A stretch of DNA of 39,029 nucleotides from Pseudomonadales bacterium (GTDB taxonomy: Bacteria; Pseudomonadota; Gammaproteobacteria; Pseudomonadales; Azotimanducaceae). How positions within the stretch are numbered: position 1 is the stretch's first letter; the number at the start of each line of letters is the position of its first letter. A program made the translations under genes and the position numbers. This document shows, piece after piece, positions 8,413 through 16,429 of this stretch. The notes beneath the pieces are model-generated. The model made no database searches. It was not told the origin of the DNA and worked only from the letters and a program-made list of their open reading frames with translations. The DNA lies in the NCBI GenBank assembly GCA_019090385.1, contig JAHRWB010000180.1, positions 1-39,029 on the forward strand, given 5' to 3'.

Positions 8413-9231
8413 CTAGTCCAGGAGCGTAGCAGCAGTTAACGAATACTCTTTCATTATCTCGTCAGCATATCCAATAATGCCGGTCATTTCTTTAGAATCA
8501 CCGTACACCAATCTCAAGCATGCCTCAGCCATGTGTTCCACAGGTGTCACACTTTCTGGCGGTGTATCCTCAGTTATTAACTTGTGATGAACTACTCCAG
8601 GTGTTGCGACCAAACCCGGCGATATAACATTTACGCCGATCCCGTCGGCATACACTTCTGATGCCAGGCCCGTAGTAAATCGTTCCAGCGCTATTTTACA
8701 CATGCCGTAAACCGTCGATCCCCAGGCTGCAGAATCTTTTGCCGGGTGAATAGCCGCGTGGGATGAAACACTCAGAATTCGACCTGATTTCCGGGCAATC
8801 ATGCCCGGTAAAACCAGTTGTGCAAGGTGGAAAGCTCCGTATAACTGCACTTCCATCATAAGCTGGTACCGTTTATGGGTAAAATCCAGGACAGACATAA
8901 AATAGGTAATTGCTGCATTGTTAACCAGTATGTCCACCTGCCCGTATTTCTCTTCTGCCTGCTTGATCAGGTTTTCCCGGTGCTCCGCCACAGCGAGATC
9001 AGCGCGCACTGCAAACGCTTCGCCGCCAGCCGCCTGGATACATTCAACAACTTCATTGATGCTGCCACCCAAGGGATTATCGCCCTTACCCACGGTACGC
9101 GCAGAAACTACCACTTTGGCACCTTCCATGGCATATCGAAGCGCGATGGCCTCACCAATGCCTCGACTGGCTCCCGTTACAACGGCAACCTTGCCAGCCA
9201 GCAGGCCATCCTTCTTAACAATCGCATTCAT
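8413..9231 (-). CDS. Short-chain dehydrogenase/reductase
   Basis: 272 residues of the classical SDR fold. The cofactor motif TGASRGIG is at 19-26, NNAA at 104-107, the catalytic serine at 156-157 in SVSSHAA, and Tyr175-x-x-x-Lys179 in YGMCK. Arg44 after the second strand (VVSARTVGKG) suggests NADP(H), by general SDR rules. The start overlaps the hydrolase gene stop by 4 bp (ATGA), so it is the third gene of a coupled trio GST-hydrolase-SDR. Substrate unknown. The segment ITGIIGYADEIMKEY replaces the usual 'GG' C-terminal region of many SDRs. Confidence 0.9.
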   Translation of the reverse strand: MNAIVKKDGLLAGKVAVVTGASRGIGEAIALRYAMEGAKVVVSARTVGKGDNPLGGSINEVVECIQAAGGEAFAVRADLAVAEHRENLIKQAEEKYGQVDILVNNAAITYFMSVLDFTHKRYQLMMEVQLYGAFHLAQLVLPGMIARKSGRILSVSSHAAIHPAKDSAAWGSTVYGMCKIALERFTTGLASEVYADGIGVNVISPGLVATPGVVHHKLITEDTPPESVTPVEHMAEACLRLVYGDSKEMTGIIGYADEIMKEYSLTAATLLD

Positions 9232-10007
9232 TTACAGTGTCTCCCTAAAAATTCTCCAACAGCTGCATTAAAAGCTGCCGGTTGTTCAAAATAAGTGGAG
9301 TGCCCAGCATTGGCTATATGTATAGTCTCAGCGCCAATCATACCCGCTCCCACCTCCAGCAAAGCTCTCGGAAACAGGGTATCCAGATCACTACTCATTA
9401 CCATTGCCGGCACCTTGAGTGCAGCCACTTGTCGTTCAGACAAAAATGCCTCGGGTAACATTATATTACCTATCGGGGGAGGCTGGAGCGTAAAACTTCC
9501 AATGGCATCATACAAAAAACCCAGCTCTGGTGATTTTTCACAAAATTCTGCAGAAATAGCCGCATAAGTAATCGGCTCTGAAGCAGACTCAGCCTGTTTT
9601 TTTCGCATCTGGCCAATCTGCTCCGGAGCACATATAGCACCACTGGTATTCGCCAGAAAAAGACAGCTCACACGATCAGGATAAAATGCCGACAGACGCG
9701 CACCAGTCCAGCCTCCCATTGACTGACAAACCAGGGCTGCCTTATCAATGCTTTCTTTGTTCATAATTGCCAGCACGTCTTCTTCAAAAAGTTGGGCGGA
9801 AAACTGTTCTGCAGAGCAAGAAGATCGGCCAAAGCCACGGTGGTCAAAGATAATTACCCGATAAGACTCAACGAAATAAGGCACCTGCTGCCACCAACTC
9901 GCCGCATTGCCCCTCGCACCATGGGCAAAAATGATACAGGGTGCTTCTGCAGGCCCCATAATTTCATAGTAAATTTCAACCCCATCTTTCTTGTTCTCAA
10001 CAAACAT
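9228..10007 (-). CDS. Alpha/beta-fold hydrolase
   Basis: 259 residues from ATG 10007, chosen because GAGG sits 7 nt upstream; a TTG at 10013 is too close to that site. The oxyanion-hole HGARGN is near residue 29, the nucleophile serine near 96 in CQSMGG, an acid in SSDLDTLFP near 207, and the histidine in NAGHSTYFEQ near 236. The nucleophile elbow has Cys-x-Ser-Met-Gly-Gly, as in 3-oxoadipate enol-lactonase-like and C-C hydrolase-like members. The exact substrate cannot be read from sequence. It lies 9 bp after GST and overlaps the SDR gene. Confidence 0.9.
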   Translation of the reverse strand: MFVENKKDGVEIYYEIMGPAEAPCIIFAHGARGNAASWWQQVPYFVESYRVIIFDHRGFGRSSCSAEQFSAQLFEEDVLAIMNKESIDKAALVCQSMGGWTGARLSAFYPDRVSCLFLANTSGAICAPEQIGQMRKKQAESASEPITYAAISAEFCEKSPELGFLYDAIGSFTLQPPPIGNIMLPEAFLSERQVAALKVPAMVMSSDLDTLFPRALLEVGAGMIGAETIHIANAGHSTYFEQPAAFNAAVGEFLGRHCK

Positions 10008-10016
10008 AGCCAATCC

Positions 10017-10700
10017 TCAGGTCTGCAACATTGTCTGCGCACCTTTGACAAATTTTTCGGTAGCTTCGTCATCTTTTAGTGCATCTTCCGCGGCACGTGG
10101 CACTTGGATTCCTGCCTGCAAACCCGGTTTTTGTTTCATAACATCCAACCAACGATCCAGGTTTTCCAGGCCGTCTCGAGAAACACCTGACCATTTGTAA
10201 GTTCGCACCCAGCACCAGTTGGCAATATCTGCTATGGAGTAGTCGTTAGCCAACCATTCATTGTTCGCTAAATGGGTATCAAGCACTTCAAATAAACGAC
10301 GCACCTCATTTTGATACCTGCTGATAGCGGGTTGTAATTTTTCCGGAAAGTAGCGGTAAAAAACATTCGCCTGGCCCATCATGGGCCCTATTCCGCCCAT
10401 TTGGAACATTAACCACTGTATAACCTCGGAGCGTCCTTTGACGTCAGTGGGCATCAATTGCCCAGTCTGTTCGGCCAGATAAATCATTATTGCACCCGAC
10501 TCAAACACAGCGAAATTATCATTCGCGGTATCAACAATAACCGGAATTCTGCCATTCGGATTCATCTTCAGAAATTTCGCAGTGTGTTGGTCACCTTCAC
10601 CCAGATTAATGCTATGAACATTGTATTCTAATCCGAGCTCTTCAAGCGTGCAGGACGCTTTGTGTCCATTTGGGGTAGACGCAGTATATAGCTCTATCAT
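10017..10700 (-). CDS. Glutathione S-transferase, YfcG/Nu-class-like
   Basis: 227 residues: a thioredoxin-fold N-terminal domain followed by an alpha-helical C-terminal domain. The N-terminus [13 protein letters not shown] carries the Thr-Pro-Asn-Gly-His-Lys pattern of E. coli YfcG-type (Nu-class) enzymes, which use glutathione disulfide reduction instead of a catalytic Ser/Cys. NGRIPVIVD and [12 protein letters not shown] form the glutathione site; GGIGPMMGQ and YSIADIANW are family motifs of the C-terminal domain. It is first in the trio with the hydrolase and SDR, which suggests thiol or adduct chemistry on a shared substrate; this is inference. Confidence 0.9.
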   Translation of the reverse strand: MIELYTASTPNGHKASCTLEELGLEYNVHSINLGEGDQHTAKFLKMNPNGRIPVIVDTANDNFAVFESGAIMIYLAEQTGQLMPTDVKGRSEVIQWLMFQMGGIGPMMGQANVFYRYFPEKLQPAISRYQNEVRRLFEVLDTHLANNEWLANDYSIADIANWCWVRTYKWSGVSRDGLENLDRWLDVMKQKPGLQAGIQVPRAAEDALKDDEATEKFVKGAQTMLQT

Positions 10701-10924
10701 TGGCCGATACCTGATTTATTCTATGCGGGCCTTTATTCTAATCGATACGAACCAATATGCTAATTTATACGGACAAATTTTCTATCGCAATATTAAGCAA
10801 TACCTCAATTACAGGACAACACTATCTTTCAGGGAAAATACTATCTTCAGCACCAAGTACTATCTGCCATACCTGGCTCTGCATTGTTCTTTCACAAGTG
10901 GATCAAATCGGTGTTTTGACAGGT

Positions 10925-11809
10925 TCAAAGCTTAATGGCGAGAACTTCACAATGACTTTTGCGCAATACCTTCTCTGCTGAGTTACCCACGACCAATGCC
11001 CCCACACCAGATCGCCTGCTGGTACCCAAGACCAATAGTTCTGCCCTGATTTGGCTAGCAATCTTGCTTACGGTTTTACCGACCTTGCCCACTGGCATAT
11101 GAATACGGTCGGCGGGTACACCATAGGGTGCCAGAAATTCCTCAAGTTCTGGCATGATTTGCTCTCTTACCACCCGAGCATGGGATTTCGGGTTAATCAT
11201 GTCTAGATCTTTAAGCACCTGGGATATTTCTACTGTGTAAACACAATGCAGCTCAGCATTTTTAGTATTGGCAAAATAAGCTGCCATATTGAGTACCTTT
11301 TTATTAAGCTTTTTTCGCTTACCCTTATGTCGGCTCATATCAATGGCGGCAAGAACACGCGGTTTGGTTTTTTGCGCGATATCAGTACACAGTAATACGG
11401 GTGCAGAGCATGTGCGCAATATATCCCAATCCAACGGGGTATGCGTTAAAGATTCAGTATGATTAACCGACTTAACCACCAGGTTCTGTGGCGAATCCGA
11501 AACATGCCGGGCTACCCATTTAGCTATATCAGACACCCAAATAACTTCCTTGGTCACCTCTCCACAAGTATCTATGTCTTTAAGCAGCGAGTTTAGCCAT
11601 TCATTGTGTTTTGCTATCAGCTCGTGCTTAATTTTCGAGCGTTGTTTACCCGCAAATGCATTCCCGTTGGCAACATGAGAATCAAAAACAAATGCCTTAA
11701 TATTCAGATTAGCGCCCGTCTGCTTCTGTAAATCGAGTGCTCTGTGCAAAGCGCGCTGCTCATGTTTCGGTTTATCCGCAATAACCAGGATATTTTTTAC
11801 CGCTTTCAT
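10925..11809 (-). CDS. Tandem universal stress protein, UspE-like
   Basis: 294 residues from ATG 11809, with GGAGAAA about 4 nt upstream; a longer frame to 11836 is less likely. Two UspA domains are joined head to tail: the first opens with VKNILVIADKPKHEQRAL, the second with PRVLAAIDMSRHKG near residue 150. The second domain ends in GTSRRSGVGALVVGNSAEKVL, where one glycine of the nucleotide motif is Arg and the last element is G-N-S, as in UspE-type proteins. The first domain lacks the motif. It may act as a sensor or scaffold and not an ATP binder; this is inference from the family. Confidence 0.85.
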   Translation of the reverse strand: MKAVKNILVIADKPKHEQRALHRALDLQKQTGANLNIKAFVFDSHVANGNAFAGKQRSKIKHELIAKHNEWLNSLLKDIDTCGEVTKEVIWVSDIAKWVARHVSDSPQNLVVKSVNHTESLTHTPLDWDILRTCSAPVLLCTDIAQKTKPRVLAAIDMSRHKGKRKKLNKKVLNMAAYFANTKNAELHCVYTVEISQVLKDLDMINPKSHARVVREQIMPELEEFLAPYGVPADRIHMPVGKVGKTVSKIASQIRAELLVLGTSRRSGVGALVVGNSAEKVLRKSHCEVLAIKL

Positions 11810-12043
11810 GTGGTTTCTCCATAACAAAATCTCCACTCACAAGACTGAAGCAGAGACAGAATCCAATCCGCCTATTCTAGCGCCTGGCCAGAGTTTTCCA
11901 AGCATACAAGTCATATTGCCAAACAACTAAGCAACAGACGCACATTTGTGCCAACTGGTAGACAGATTTCTCTTTACCAAAACCCTAATTTAGGAAAATA
12001 ATACCGTTTTGGGAAAAGGACAAACAAGTAAAGGACTCGTAAT

Positions 12044-12505
12044 ATGCGTATTTTTCTGAAATTCATCGTTCTCGCACTTATAGTAGCTACAGCAGCGCCA
12101 TTTTTCCTCAAGGGCCCTGACGGGAAGCCCATTATGAGCAGCGATGATTTTATACCCACCACAGTCATACCGGCCAACATAGATCCCAACCGAATAGGCA
12201 ACGGGGATACCATTTATAAATGGAAAGATGAATATGGCATATGGCAGTTTGGTGAGGAGCCACCTGAGGATTTCAAAGCGGCTTCCGTTGTCCTGAACGA
12301 TGACGCCATAACCCCCCTTGAAAGTGGTTGGGAAGGTGAGCAACTGGAAGCATCAAACACCGCAGCGCCAATCACCGTATCACCATTGAGTGCATATACT
12401 CAAAGCAAAGAAATGCTGGATGCCGCAAAATCAGCAAGAGATATGGGCAACAAGCACAACAGTGATCTGCAAAATATTCTAAAAGAAATATCTAACAACA
12501 AGTAA
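12044..12505 (+). CDS. Small exported or membrane-anchored protein with DUF4124-like segment
   Basis: 153 residues. An N-terminal hydrophobic segment (FLKFIVLALIVATAAPFFL, residues 4-22) is a signal peptide or anchor. Residues about 58-73 (YKWKDEYGIWQFGEEPP) match the pattern of DUF4124, a short periplasmic domain of unknown function common in gammaproteobacteria. The remainder is polar and probably unstructured, with a lysine/asparagine-rich tail. AAAGGA lies 6 nt before the ATG. It is monocistronic, between two leftward operons. No function can be given. Confidence 0.7.
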   Translation: MRIFLKFIVLALIVATAAPFFLKGPDGKPIMSSDDFIPTTVIPANIDPNRIGNGDTIYKWKDEYGIWQFGEEPPEDFKAASVVLNDDAITPLESGWEGEQLEASNTAAPITVSPLSAYTQSKEMLDAAKSARDMGNKHNSDLQNILKEISNNK

Positions 12506-12562
12506 ATCGTTATACCCCTGGGACACAACGATGTTACCGCTCATTCTCGATGTAGACCCAAA

Positions 12563-14335
12563 TCAGACCTGCTTCAGGAGAACCTCAGGCACCTGGATAT
12601 ATTTAGCCCGCACATATTCACCCAGGGATTTAGCCTGCTTGTCGATACGATTGTTAGAGGACACACCGTCTCTCAAAACATCATGAATATAAAAGTTCAG
12701 TGCACGTAAATTAGGCAGCTCATACCGGTCGATTTGATAATCTGCCATATCCGGCAGCAATAACTTGATCTGCTCAACGGTCAGGTATTCATATAAAAAA
12801 CTGTACGCTTCATCAGAACGGGCCCATACCCCACAGTTTGCGCAACCACCTTTATCTCCCGACCGGGTACCAAACAGCTCACCCAGAGGAACACGTTTTA
12901 AATTTCCCGATGGCGCAGGTGCAATGGACACAGGGACTTGCTGATAATACTTGTCCTCAAAACCCATCTGGCTAGTTGGCAATACATCAGTACTTCTGCC
13001 ATCCAGGTGAACCTTCTCAACAACATGCTTGCTATCAATCAAGGCAGGCCAGTACACAATAAGTGATTCACCACTGCCACCAACCTCCCCCCTGCCAATA
13101 TTACCCGGGATATTGGCCAGGCTTAATTCCACCACCTTTGCAGAAAACAGCCGACCGACTTTTTGTTGATCTTTGGAGGTAACATTGATTCGCAATGATG
13201 CATAGGCTTCTTCATTGGTAGCAGGGTCGGGCTTATCACTTCGAATCAACTGAATCTCGACATCGTCAAATGCCTCCTGTCCACCCAGAGAATCAAACAA
13301 TGCCTCGGTAAATATCTCGGCTTTCTTTTCAATATCCAGGCCGGTGAGTATGGCTTCGCAACCATTGCGATATCCACCCATCATATTGATACACACTTTA
13401 TGCGTAGGCGTCGGGCTACTGCCCCGGCACTGGCTTACATATACCCTGTCGGTACCCGCTTGCTCTATTTTCAGGGTGTCAAAATGTGCTATGACATCCG
13501 GATTGAGATAGGCTGGGGTGGAAATTTCATATAATAGCTGCGAGGTTACGGTGCCAACCGAAATTAGACCCCCGGTACCCGGATGTTTACACACCGTGAA
13601 ACTGCCATCAGCCTGTATTTCAGCAATTGGAAAGCCCACTTTGAGATAACTCGGGACTTCATCCACGAAAGAGTAGTTTCCTCCACAGGTTTGTGCACCA
13701 CATTCAATGATGTGGCCCGCAGCCAATGCACCAGCCAAAGCATCATAATCATTTCTTGCCCAATTATACTTCCATGCCGCGGGGCCAATAACCACAGCCG
13801 CATCGGTAACTCTTGGACAAATTACAATGTCAGCTCCCTGATCCAGGGCCTCTTTTATTCCCCAGGCGCCAAAGTAGGTATTGGCCGTTACGATCTCATT
13901 CCCAGAGACCGACATATCCACACCCTTATCTAAATTGGTGAATCTTTCACCTTCAGACTGCAGTCGTTCGATGTCACCCACCAAGTTGTCACCATCTATA
14001 TAAGCAACTTTTGCACTCAAATTTAATTCGGCTAGAATTTTTTCAACTTCCCTAACCATCCCCGAGGGATTCAAACCACCGGCGTTACAGACGATTTTTA
14101 TATTTTTTTCAATGCAGGCCGTAACAACCTCACGAAATTGTTTTAGGAATGTACCAACATAACCTACGGACTCACCCCTAGCCTGACGCTGGTTATACAG
14201 GATGGTCATGGTGAGTTCAGCGAGATAGTCTCCAGTTAGCACATCAATAGGTCCGCCTTCCACCACTTCTTTTGCAGCAGACAAGCGGTCTCCATAAAAA
14301 CCACTACAATTTGCTATTCGAATTACTTCACTCAT
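12563..14335 (-). CDS. AtuA-like protein (acyclic terpene utilisation family, DUF1446)
   Basis: 590 residues. The first about 450 match the AtuA/DUF1446 family: IANCSGFYGDRLSAA near 7, GDYLAELTM near 35, NAGGLNPSGM near 85, and CPRVTDAAVVIGPAAW near 172. The C-terminal about 110 residues (VPLGELFGTRSGDKGGCANCGVWAR onward) are the AtuA-like ferredoxin-fold domain, fused here in one chain. AtuA is needed for citronellol/geraniol catabolism in Pseudomonas, but its reaction is unknown and the family is broad. AAAGGAAA precedes the ATG. It lies 11 bp after the enoyl-CoA hydratase gene, so the two probably act in one acyl-CoA route. No AtuC/AtuF-type acyl-CoA carboxylase is in view. Confidence 0.88.
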   Translation of the reverse strand: MSEVIRIANCSGFYGDRLSAAKEVVEGGPIDVLTGDYLAELTMTILYNQRQARGESVGYVGTFLKQFREVVTACIEKNIKIVCNAGGLNPSGMVREVEKILAELNLSAKVAYIDGDNLVGDIERLQSEGERFTNLDKGVDMSVSGNEIVTANTYFGAWGIKEALDQGADIVICPRVTDAAVVIGPAAWKYNWARNDYDALAGALAAGHIIECGAQTCGGNYSFVDEVPSYLKVGFPIAEIQADGSFTVCKHPGTGGLISVGTVTSQLLYEISTPAYLNPDVIAHFDTLKIEQAGTDRVYVSQCRGSSPTPTHKVCINMMGGYRNGCEAILTGLDIEKKAEIFTEALFDSLGGQEAFDDVEIQLIRSDKPDPATNEEAYASLRINVTSKDQQKVGRLFSAKVVELSLANIPGNIGRGEVGGSGESLIVYWPALIDSKHVVEKVHLDGRSTDVLPTSQMGFEDKYYQQVPVSIAPAPSGNLKRVPLGELFGTRSGDKGGCANCGVWARSDEAYSFLYEYLTVEQIKLLLPDMADYQIDRYELPNLRALNFYIHDVLRDGVSSNNRIDKQAKSLGEYVRAKYIQVPEVLLKQV

Positions 14336-14346
14336 ATCTATTTCCT

Positions 14347-15138
14347 TTAATCACTCTGTATCCAGCCCGGCTTTCGCTTTTCACGAAACGCCGCCATCCC
14401 TTCTGTGCCTTCCTCAGAATTAAACAGCCGCACACTCCACTCTGCGGCCACATCAAAGCCCTCATCTACAGAGAGCTGAGTAATTTTACGTACCAATTTT
14501 TTTGCTTCAACTACGGCCTTGGGACCACCCAGATTAATTGCCGCTATTTCCTCTTCCACAGCGGCAATCAGGTCAGCCCCGGGAACGGCCCGATGCGCCA
14601 AACCAAAATCCACTGCCTGCTGACCCGAAAAGCGCTCTCCGGTCAAAAATAGCTTCATGCCATGGTGCGTACCCAGTTTAGGTAAACACACTACAGAAAT
14701 CACAGCAGGAATAACCCCGATACGCACTTCACTGAAACTGAATATCGCCTCATCTACAGTCACTACTATGTCAGCGGCACCGATCAAACCTAAACCACCG
14801 GCAAAGGCTGCACCATTAACAGCAGCGATGACCGGTTTGGGGCTATCCATCATGGTTTGCAATATTTCGTGGTAGGGCACCGCTCTTCCATCGCCCTCGA
14901 TGGCCTGTCCGGGGGGGCTCTTTAAATCCGCTCCCGCACAAAAAGCAGAGCCATTCGCAGTAATAACAATGCAACGCACCGAATCGTCATCGTTAGCACG
15001 ATTCAGGTGTGCATACAGCTGACTCACCAATGCCGAAGACAGCGCATTCCTGTTATCGGGCCTGTTAAGTGTAATCCAGGCAGCGCCCCCACGCTGGGCA
15101 TAAAGAGCAGCCTGGGAATCTATATTTTGATCATCCAT
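14347..15138 (-). CDS. Enoyl-CoA hydratase/isomerase family protein
   Basis: 263 residues from ATG 15138; the frame stays open to 15273 but that extension has no family match and includes a 24-bp duplication. Crotonase-fold landmarks: ITLNRPDNRNALSS near 23, the oxyanion-hole CAGADL near 66, and AAVNGAAFAGGLGLIGAADIV near 107-127. At the position of the second catalytic glutamate the sequence reads SEVRIGVIPAVIS, which has Glu-Val-Arg but Val-Ile-Pro-Ala where hydratases have Glu/Leu-x-Pro. This is closer to methylglutaconyl-CoA hydratase-like and AtuE/LiuC-like members. Its pairing with the AtuA-like gene supports an isoprenoid or branched-chain acyl-CoA substrate. Confidence 0.88.
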   Translation of the reverse strand: MDDQNIDSQAALYAQRGGAAWITLNRPDNRNALSSALVSQLYAHLNRANDDDSVRCIVITANGSAFCAGADLKSPPGQAIEGDGRAVPYHEILQTMMDSPKPVIAAVNGAAFAGGLGLIGAADIVVTVDEAIFSFSEVRIGVIPAVISVVCLPKLGTHHGMKLFLTGERFSGQQAVDFGLAHRAVPGADLIAAVEEEIAAINLGGPKAVVEAKKLVRKITQLSVDEGFDVAAEWSVRLFNSEEGTEGMAAFREKRKPGWIQSD

Positions 15139-15175
15139 ATAATTATTCGCTTTTACTCTCAACAGATAAATTTTT

Positions 15176-15215
15176 ATAAACAGCCCTGAGCCGCTCTCCA
15201 TAAACAGCCCTGAGC
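15176..15215. repeat. 16-bp direct repeat, period 24 bp, upstream of the ECH gene
   Basis: ATAAACAGCCCTGAGC occurs exactly at 15176-15191 and 15200-15215. It lies between the second glycosyltransferase gene and the enoyl-CoA hydratase start. The period is a multiple of three, and the antisense frame stays open through it, but no coding role is supported. Confidence 0.8.
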
Positions 15216-15307
15216 TGCCGGTTTCCCGAAATAATACCTCAAATTTATACTCGCGGGTGAATAAAAGCAGCATCCTGCTTGAAGGCGTATTGACTGCCTG
15301 ACACTGG

Positions 15308-16429
15308 CTAGTGGCGTGTTACTTGTTCATATACCGCATGGGTTTGTCGTGCAATGTCGTCCCAGTTATACGTGTTGGCTATATATTTTCGCTGCCCATC
15401 TATCTGTTCCGGGCACCAATCACTATCGATCAATGTAGACAACTTCTCTGCCAGGATATCGAGGTCACCCAGCGGAAAATAATGCTGTTCAGCCAGCCCA
15501 ATCTCCAGATTGGCCGAGATGTTGCTGGCAAGAACCCGCAGGCCATAGCTCAGTGCTTCCAGTAATGCTATAGGCAAACCTTCATGGGAGGAAGGCAAAA
15601 CAAAAACGCCTGCATTGGCATATATTTCCTCCAATGCCTCTCCTTTTTGAAAGCCTGTTAGCACCACGCCATCGGTCCGATCAGCAAGTTCTTTAACCTG
15701 ACCTATATATTCATCACCACTTTCCAGGCTACCTACCAGCACCAGCTTCCAGCCCTCAGCTGATAAATTGCTATAGGCCTGAATGAGCTCAAGCTGACGT
15801 TTCTCCGGTACAAAGCGACTGACTTGCAATATATATCGCTGGGGCTGTAACCCAAAAGATTCGAGCAGTTTGCCTGCTGCGCGGATATCGGGAATAACAA
15901 CACCATTTGGAATCAACGCACCGGGCTTGCCATAGAGCTCAAGCATTTGGGCGCGAATGGTTTTCGAAATAACAATCTGGGCATTGCTCAATTTCATTCC
16001 GAAACGCTCACCAAACTTAAGCATATTACTGGCGAACCAGCCCCATTTTTCCCGCTCATAATCAGAGCCATGATGTGTAACCACCACCCGCAAACCCAAT
16101 AATCTCGCGACTGGCACCAACAATGCAGGGCCAATGGCATGGAAATGCAGGACATCCGGTCGCTTGAATGCGGCTAGCAGTGTACCCAAAAACGTATGGA
16201 TCAACGTTTCAAAACTGTTGGATTTTGGTGCCCATACAGGCGTGATTTTTACTCCCTGCCAACTTTCTGCCACGCTATCCAGATGATAGGGTGAGCGGCT
16301 AAGTACCTCTACTTTGCAACCCAGCTCCACCAGGCGCGGAGCCAAATATTGCACATGTGTCTCGATACCTCCCTCGACCTCTGGGATGCCACGCAAGCCT
16401 AATAACATGATGTAGGGTTTATCGGGCAA
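15308..16429 (-). CDS. GT4-family glycosyltransferase (second of a pair)
   Basis: 373 residues from a TTG at 16429, preceded 5 nt upstream by GGAGAG. The product then begins PDKPYIMLLGLRGIPEVEGGIE, which matches the family opening; ATG 16408 is the alternative. The GT-B fold is evident: an N-terminal acceptor domain with LGLRGIPEVEGG and FHAIGP, and a C-terminal nucleotide-sugar domain with QVSRFVPEKRQLELI near 210 and the E-x7-E-like SSHEGLPIALLEALSYG near 295. The start overlaps the end of the upstream glycosyltransferase by 11 bp, so the pair is coupled and probably acts in sequence on one glycan or lipid. Acceptor unknown. Confidence 0.85.
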   Translation of the reverse strand: MPDKPYIMLLGLRGIPEVEGGIETHVQYLAPRLVELGCKVEVLSRSPYHLDSVAESWQGVKITPVWAPKSNSFETLIHTFLGTLLAAFKRPDVLHFHAIGPALLVPVARLLGLRVVVTHHGSDYEREKWGWFASNMLKFGERFGMKLSNAQIVISKTIRAQMLELYGKPGALIPNGVVIPDIRAAGKLLESFGLQPQRYILQVSRFVPEKRQLELIQAYSNLSAEGWKLVLVGSLESGDEYIGQVKELADRTDGVVLTGFQKGEALEEIYANAGVFVLPSSHEGLPIALLEALSYGLRVLASNISANLEIGLAEQHYFPLGDLDILAEKLSTLIDSDWCPEQIDGQRKYIANTYNWDDIARQTHAVYEQVTRH

